From: Sporobolomyces roseus
Lineage: Eukaryota; Basidiomycota; Microbotryomycetes; Sporidiobolales; Sporidiobolaceae
Direction of reading: 5' to 3'
NCBI GenBank assembly: GCA_016617785.1
Contig: JADILM010000011.1
Span: forward strand, 434,001-498,000
DNA length: 64,000 nt
The notes beneath the pieces were generated by a model. That model saw nothing but the letters and a program-made list of their open reading frames with translations. It had not been told where the DNA came from and ran no database searches. The position numbers were made by a program, and so were the translations under genes. Below are positions 59,252-64,000 of this stretch, piece after piece. How positions within the stretch are numbered: the stretch's first letter is position 1; each line of letters opens with the position of its first letter.

Positions 59252-62200
59252 ATGGCTACAAAACCCGTGCTCGTCGCTCTCGTTATCGGCTCAACCTATT
59301 TCTTCGACACTCTCAAGTACCATCTCAACTCCTACATCCACCATCCCGCAACCTCAGGTTATCTACTCCTCGCTCTCATCTCAACCCTCGCAGTTTCAGC
59401 ATTCGCAAGCTCTCTTTCAGTCGCGATCACATTCGCTTGGAATTGTTTCTTGAGACCTCTAGGCAAGAGTCCGTCACAAGAAGGAAGATTGAACAGTTTT
59501 TACGAGGGTCAAGCCAGCGTATGTTCTCTTTCGAAACTTCGCAAACTCGAGGTGAAGCAGGTGCTGATGACACCTGTGAGAGACGTTGTAGATCTATGAC
59601 AAGACGAGGGCAAAGCTACTGAGAGGTAGAACGACTATGTTGAGGCTATCTGCCGCTCATCTTCAGCAACAACGCAAAGAGAATCCTTCGAAGAAACTCG
59701 TTTGGGTCGGCAAGTCCCATTCTCGTGCGCGCTTCTCTTCTGCGCTCGTAGCTGACTCGATTCTTCCTCGACGCAGATATCGGAGGAGGTACCGGATGGA
59801 ACGTCGAAGAGATGGACAAGTACTTTCCGATCCAGGATTTCGATGCAGTTTACGTGATCGACCTATGTGAACCGCTTCTCGAAGTCTCTCGCAAACGCTT
59901 CGAAGCAAGAGGCTGGAAGAACGTTCACTGCCTGCTACAGGACGCCACGACTTTCATTCTACCGGAATGGGAGGAAGACGGAATCGATCAGAACGGGGGA
60001 TTGGATTTTGTTACGATGAGCTACTCGCTCAGGTGAGCTTCCCCATTCTCCTTCGCAGCAATTCAATAGCTAACGTAGATGCTATCTGTAGTATGATGCC
60101 AGACCATCTCACGCTCCTCGACCGAATCGATCGCTTGCTGTCCCCAACTGGATTGCTCTCTGTAGCCGATTTCTACGTATCCTCTCGTGAGACCTCGTCG
60201 ATGGCCAGCGTCACTGGAGATGTCGTATCTCGTCAGTGTAGCTATTGGACTCGATTATTCTGGCAACATTGGTAAGTCGGAATCTTTAACCTCTCGTCGA
60301 ATTCGGATGATTGACAATTGATGATTACGCTCGCTCGCAGGTTCGAACTGGATCACGTCGACTTGCACCCTTCCCGTCGAGCTTATCTCGAGCATCGTTT
60401 CGCTACGATCAAGTCTTTCAACGCTCGGAACGGATTCATTCTTCCCGGTCTGATCTCCATGTAAGCTAGTTTCGCGTTCGTCTTATTCGATTCGAGCTCA
60501 CTCGAATTACTGTCAATAGCCCCTACTATGTCTCCCTCCACACGTCTCGCCGAATCGATACCTCGAAAGCAAATCAAGCTTACGAAGTCGAATCGGGGAA
60601 TACAATCTCTGCCTCTGCCTCTCCCCTCCTGCGCCCTACAAATTCTCGCTCGAACAGCATCCCCGATCTCGCACTCGGCTTGAGTGCCGCCCTCAACCGC
60701 TCTCCTAAGCGCTCCGATTCTCGTTCAAGCGATCAAAGCGATTCTGTTCGAATCGAAGTTGCTCCAGAACAGCAACTCTCCGCGTTTCACTATGGCCTCA
60801 AACACTACCGAGTCCCTTACCTCGACGATGAACAACATCGTAACTTCCGTACTTGGATCTATGGGTTCACTGTAAGCTCTCTCTCAACTTGCCCCCAATC
60901 TCGCAACTGCTGACTCTCTGCATCTTTCCTAGTGGGAAGATCCTGCAGTCGATATGCAGCATCTGAACCTGACAGAGGATGACTCAATGCTTGTCATCAC
61001 TAGTGCTGGCGACAATGCACTCCACTACGCGATTGATGGTAAACCAAGGAGGATTCACACCGTCGACTTCAACCCTTGCCAAGGACATTTACTCGAACTC
61101 AAACTCGCTTGCTACAACTCGCTAGAGTACGAGGATTTCTGGATGATGTTCGGAGAAGGGAAGCATCCGAGGTTCAGAGAGGTGAGTACCAGACTTGCCG
61201 AAACGTCAACGTGGACTGAGCTGACTTGCGCGTGTTCTCGAAACACAGCTTCTCGACACCAAGATCTCGCCCTTCCTCTCGAGTCACGCTTATCAGTTCT
61301 GGCGACGAAACGACAAAGCATTCTCAGACTGTTTCTATATGCGAGGTGAGTCCTGATCATGGCACTCTCAGCTCGTAACAAAATCTCACCAGGTAGTCTA
61401 TACGAGTGTGATAGGCTACTCGGGCCACGCTCTTCGACTAGCCAAGGCCGCTTTCTGGCTCACCGGCTGCTCGAAAGTGGTGCACGATTTCTGCTCAGCA
61501 CCGACCCTCGACGCTCAACGCAAGATCTGGGACGACAAACTTCGACCGGTCCTCCTCTCCAAGTTCATCACTCGCATCTTCCTATCAAACCCGGCATTCC
61601 TCTGGAACGCCCTTGGTGTACCGATCAATCAGGCAAACTGTTTCTTGAACGAAACTTCGACCGAACAATTCGCTATCGACACTCTTGATCCCGTTGCTTA
61701 TGGCACTCATATCGCTTCGGGAGCGTATCACTACCAACTCTGTCTCGAACAGAAGTACACGAAGGAGTCATGGTGAGTCAACGATTCGAATTTCGAATGA
61801 ACACGTGTCGAGCTGATCACAACTTCTCGTTCAGCCCTCTCTACCTCACTCGAGAAGGATTCGAAGCCCTCAAAGCCAACAACGGCGCAGCACTCGACTG
61901 TTTCCGACTCCATACCGACTCGATCAATAACGTCCTCAATCGACTCGGGAAAGAGAACTCCCTCACGGTTTGCGTGATAATGGATCTTCAAGACTGGTTC
62001 GACAATACCGTCATTCCCTCGTCTAAATCGTCATCGCAGCCCTGTGCTTTGACTGAGACGATTCGAGCTCTACATGGAGCCCTCGTGAAAGGAGGGAGAG
62101 TATTCTTCAGGAGCGCAGGGATGAAGCCTTGGTACCTCGAGCTGTATCGTCGAGTCGGATTCGAGGTCGAGTGCATTCACGAACGACCGATAGGAGGAAA

Positions 62201-62321
62201 GGTACCGATTGATCGAGTCAATATGTGAGCTGAGCTATTCTCTCGATCCTTGCGAGAAATTGTCGAGCTGAACTGTTCGATGCGCAGGTACGCTTCGTTC
62301 TATCGTTGCACGAAGCTGTAG
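59252..62321 (+). CDS. BTA1: betaine lipid (DGTS) synthase Bta1
   Basis: Bta1 transfers a homoserine unit from S-adenosylmethionine to diacylglycerol and methylates it three times, giving the phosphorus-free lipid DGTS. The N-terminus has two membrane segments (VLVALVIGSTYFF; LLLALISTLAVSAFASSL). A BtaB-like methyltransferase domain follows, with the SAM motif VDIGGGTGWNVEEMDKYF and FVTMSYSLSMMPDHLTLLDRI. The C-terminal half, from about nt 60780, is a BtaA/DUF3419 domain: TWEDPAVDMQHL, ITSAGDNALHYAIDGK, TVDFNPCQGHLLELKLACY and RVFFRSAGMKPW. BtaB first and BtaA second is the fungal order, opposite to the green-algal enzyme. Around 10 introns. Start ATG is at 59252; TAG at 62319-62321. A short Ser-rich insert lies between the halves (about nt 60600-60780). 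Confidence 0.92.
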
Positions 62322-62721
62322 ACTCGGTCTTCTTCAGATTCCGGTAGAGTTTACGTTTCCTTTGTGTCAGAAAGTAATACCAACATCGATCTTGAAATCG
62401 ACGATACCCTTTGTTTCTCTCTGCGGCATGGCTCTCATGGTCTGACCTAGAGACAAGTGAGATAGATGAGGCGGTTTGCAAGAAATGTACGTACAAGAAC
62501 GAAAGAAGCTGGAATTCTACTGCAAGAACAACGCGAAGACTGATAACGATACCACCCCGACCAACACTGACACTACCGACGAATACAACCTGAAAGCTGA
62601 AGAAAACTTGACGAATTGAGCGGCTAACTTGAGATCCGATCCTAGCGAATTACAGCTGTGGAAAGACAAAAAGACCCATCAGCCGCAGTTCGAACGAAGA
62701 TCAGGCTCGATCTCTGACTCA
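62322..62721. other. convergent intergenic region
   Basis: The 400 bp separate the 3' ends of BTA1 and the Mid1-like gene. No gene or repeat was seen. Confidence 0.4.
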
Positions 62722-64000
62722 CTAGACGTTACCCCATCTATCCTGACTCCTCTCATTCCTACTCGTATGTCTGACATCACCCGCAACTCTTTCTCCTCCT
62801 CCGATTTCCTCAGTCATTCCATAAGTCGCTTTCCCCGTTCCTCCACTCGTCGGACATCCGAATCCCAAGAAGTTCGGACATCTCGCGTCGACCACGTGAC
62901 AGACGTCCATGCAAGGTGGCACTTCGGAATAAGGGAAAGGAGATTCGTTCATGGTGTTTTCGCGGTTCGAATCGTAGGACTCATTGAAGAGTGAAGGGAA
63001 GGTGGTTGAGAGGTTCTGTGGTGCGAAAGCTGGAGTGCGAGAGGCAGGTGGGTAGTCGCGAAGGAGGGAGGAAGAGTAGGAGGAGGGGAAAAACCAGGTT
63101 GGAAGATTCGATTCGGGGTCGAAGAGGGTCGAATTGACGATGAGGGTTGCGTTCGAAGGAGCGTCGGCACAGCGAGGTATCGTGGTAGCGCACAACCAGT
63201 CTCGATATGCTTCGTAACAATCTTGGCAGGTTGAGATTACTGAGTATTGTCCGAACCTCGTGTCGTTGCACGGGAACGTGGTCAAACTTCGAGCGAAAGA
63301 TGCGAGGGAGGGAGAGATCGAGTCGTTGAAGTAGGAGAGGAGCTCGGAAGTGGGCAGAGAAGCGGGTGCGGGAACCGAATAGGCGACAGATGGACAGAAA
63401 TCGATATCGTAAAGAAGTCGACAAGAAGAAGCTGTGAGTTGAGTTTGATTTGATTCAGCGAGTATACGTAGATCACAGCGCGAGTCCCTGAACTCACTTG
63501 ACTTGGTAGTGAAGAATATCGGATCCCATAACCTCGTCGCATTCGTCGAATCCGAAACTTGCGTCAAGTTCTGCACCAACCAAGCTGTATAGTTCGTCCC
63601 TTCCCTCAACTCCGACAACGTAAACTGAGTTCGCTTCCCACCACCGTAACCCCTACTAGTCGTCGTCGTATTGATGTTCTCGGTCGGTATCGAAGTTTGC
63701 GACCGCACGAAGCATCTTGATCTTCCTAACGAGTAGGACAGAGGGGTCGAAGGCGCGACGATCGGGTAGTAGACGGGCTGATAAGCCGATGGTTGCGGCT
63801 CGTTGCTCGTCCAGTTCGAAGTGGTCAACAGTGCCGAGAATTGATCTGAATCTTCGAAATTGAAACTGGCTCCTCCATCCGCAACGACTAGTGGAGCGTC
63901 GCTTGTGAGATCCAGCTCAAAGATCCATCTCCCTACTCCACTCCCTCCTAGTACTGCATCATCCGGTGCCATCACTCCGATCCATAACCCTTCCTCAGCT
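62722..64000 (-). CDS. MID1: stretch-activated calcium channel subunit Mid1 (5' partial)
   Basis: Mid1 is the secreted/membrane-bound partner of the Cch1 calcium channel. The frame is open to the window end, so the signal peptide and first part are missing. The visible extracellular part carries many Asn glycosylation sites (NYT, NATR, NDTR, NSTL, NLST, NESY). Conserved cysteine blocks are DFCPSVAYSVP, CQDCYEAYRDWLCATTIPRC and, near the end, CMDVCHVVDARCPNFLGFGCP, the hallmark of the fungal Mid1 C-terminus. An in-frame intron of about 90 nt is likely at 63431-63515 (GTGAGTTC to CTCACAG), joining FFTTKS to a SCRLLYDID block. TAG lies at 62722-62724. Confidence 0.88.
   Translation of the reverse strand, partial: AEEGLWIGVMAPDDAVLGGSGVGRWIFELDLTSDAPLVVADGGASFNFEDSDQFSALLTTSNWTSNEPQPSAYQPVYYPIVAPSTPLSYSLGRSRCFVRSQTSIPTENINTTTTSRGYGGGKRTQFTLSELREGTNYTAWLVQNLTQVSDSTNATRLWDPIFFTTKSSEFRDSRCDLRILAESNQTQLTASSCRLLYDIDFCPSVAYSVPAPASLPTSELLSYFNDSISPSLASFARSLTTFPCNDTRFGQYSVISTCQDCYEAYRDWLCATTIPRCADAPSNATLIVNSTLFDPESNLPTWFFPSSYSSSLLRDYPPASRTPAFAPQNLSTTFPSLFNESYDSNRENTMNESPFPYSEVPPCMDVCHVVDARCPNFLGFGCPTSGGTGKATYGMTEEIGGGERVAGDVRHTSRNERSQDRWGNV

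Overview
The window is nuclear DNA from a fungus, most likely a basidiomycete yeast; placement in Pucciniomycotina is an inference, not shown. About 22 protein genes are packed closely on both strands. Almost all are cut by short spliceosomal introns of roughly 50-100 nt with GT(A/G)NGT donors and CTGAC-like branch sites. Gene content is typically fungal: Hog1, Cdc24, a Don1-like FYVE RhoGEF, Mid1, a fungal-order Bta1 and Mms22/Mus7. Gene models were built by joining exons by eye across splice sites. No rRNA, tRNA, CRISPR or intact transposon was seen.

Layout. 0-3.3 kb: 3' part of a DH-PH-FYVE RhoGEF. 3.7-7.7 kb: three related small genes (DUF6593-like) in alternating orientation. 8.1-15.3 kb: UTP10/HEATR1. 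15.7-21.1 kb: eIF5A, whose last exon and 3' flank form one arm of a 1.18-kb inverted duplication; the other arm carries a truncated, frameshifted eIF5A copy, and an intact gene of unknown function sits in the 2.1-kb loop. 22.2-25.7 kb: HOG1 and a BAP31/Yet-like ER protein. 26-31.8 kb: MMS22/MUS7-like repair gene on the minus strand. 32-34.3 kb: poorly resolved small gene(s) and a protein of unknown function. 35.6-39.2 kb: CDC24. 39.7-48.2 kb: a nucleotide-diphospho-sugar transferase-like protein, a RanBP2-type zinc finger protein, a disordered protein, and TFIIH subunit Tfb4. 48.6-57 kb: a fused lysine-ketoglutarate reductase/saccharopine dehydrogenase, choline-phosphate cytidylyltransferase, TFIIE-beta, and complex I LYR subunit NDUFA6. 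57.4-64 kb: type II 3-dehydroquinase, betaine-lipid synthase BTA1, and the C-terminal part of the Mid1 calcium channel subunit.

Functional themes are mostly housekeeping. Some pairs are related in function: two probable Cdc42 exchange factors (Don1-like and Cdc24), two stress-signalling components (Hog1, Mid1), two membrane-lipid enzymes whose products can substitute for each other (Pct1 for phosphatidylcholine, Bta1 for DGTS), and two general transcription factor subunits (Tfb4, TFIIE-beta). The most unusual structures are the eIF5A-linked inverted duplication, which shows a gene-conversion-like pattern, and the DUF6593-like trio with shared exon lengths.
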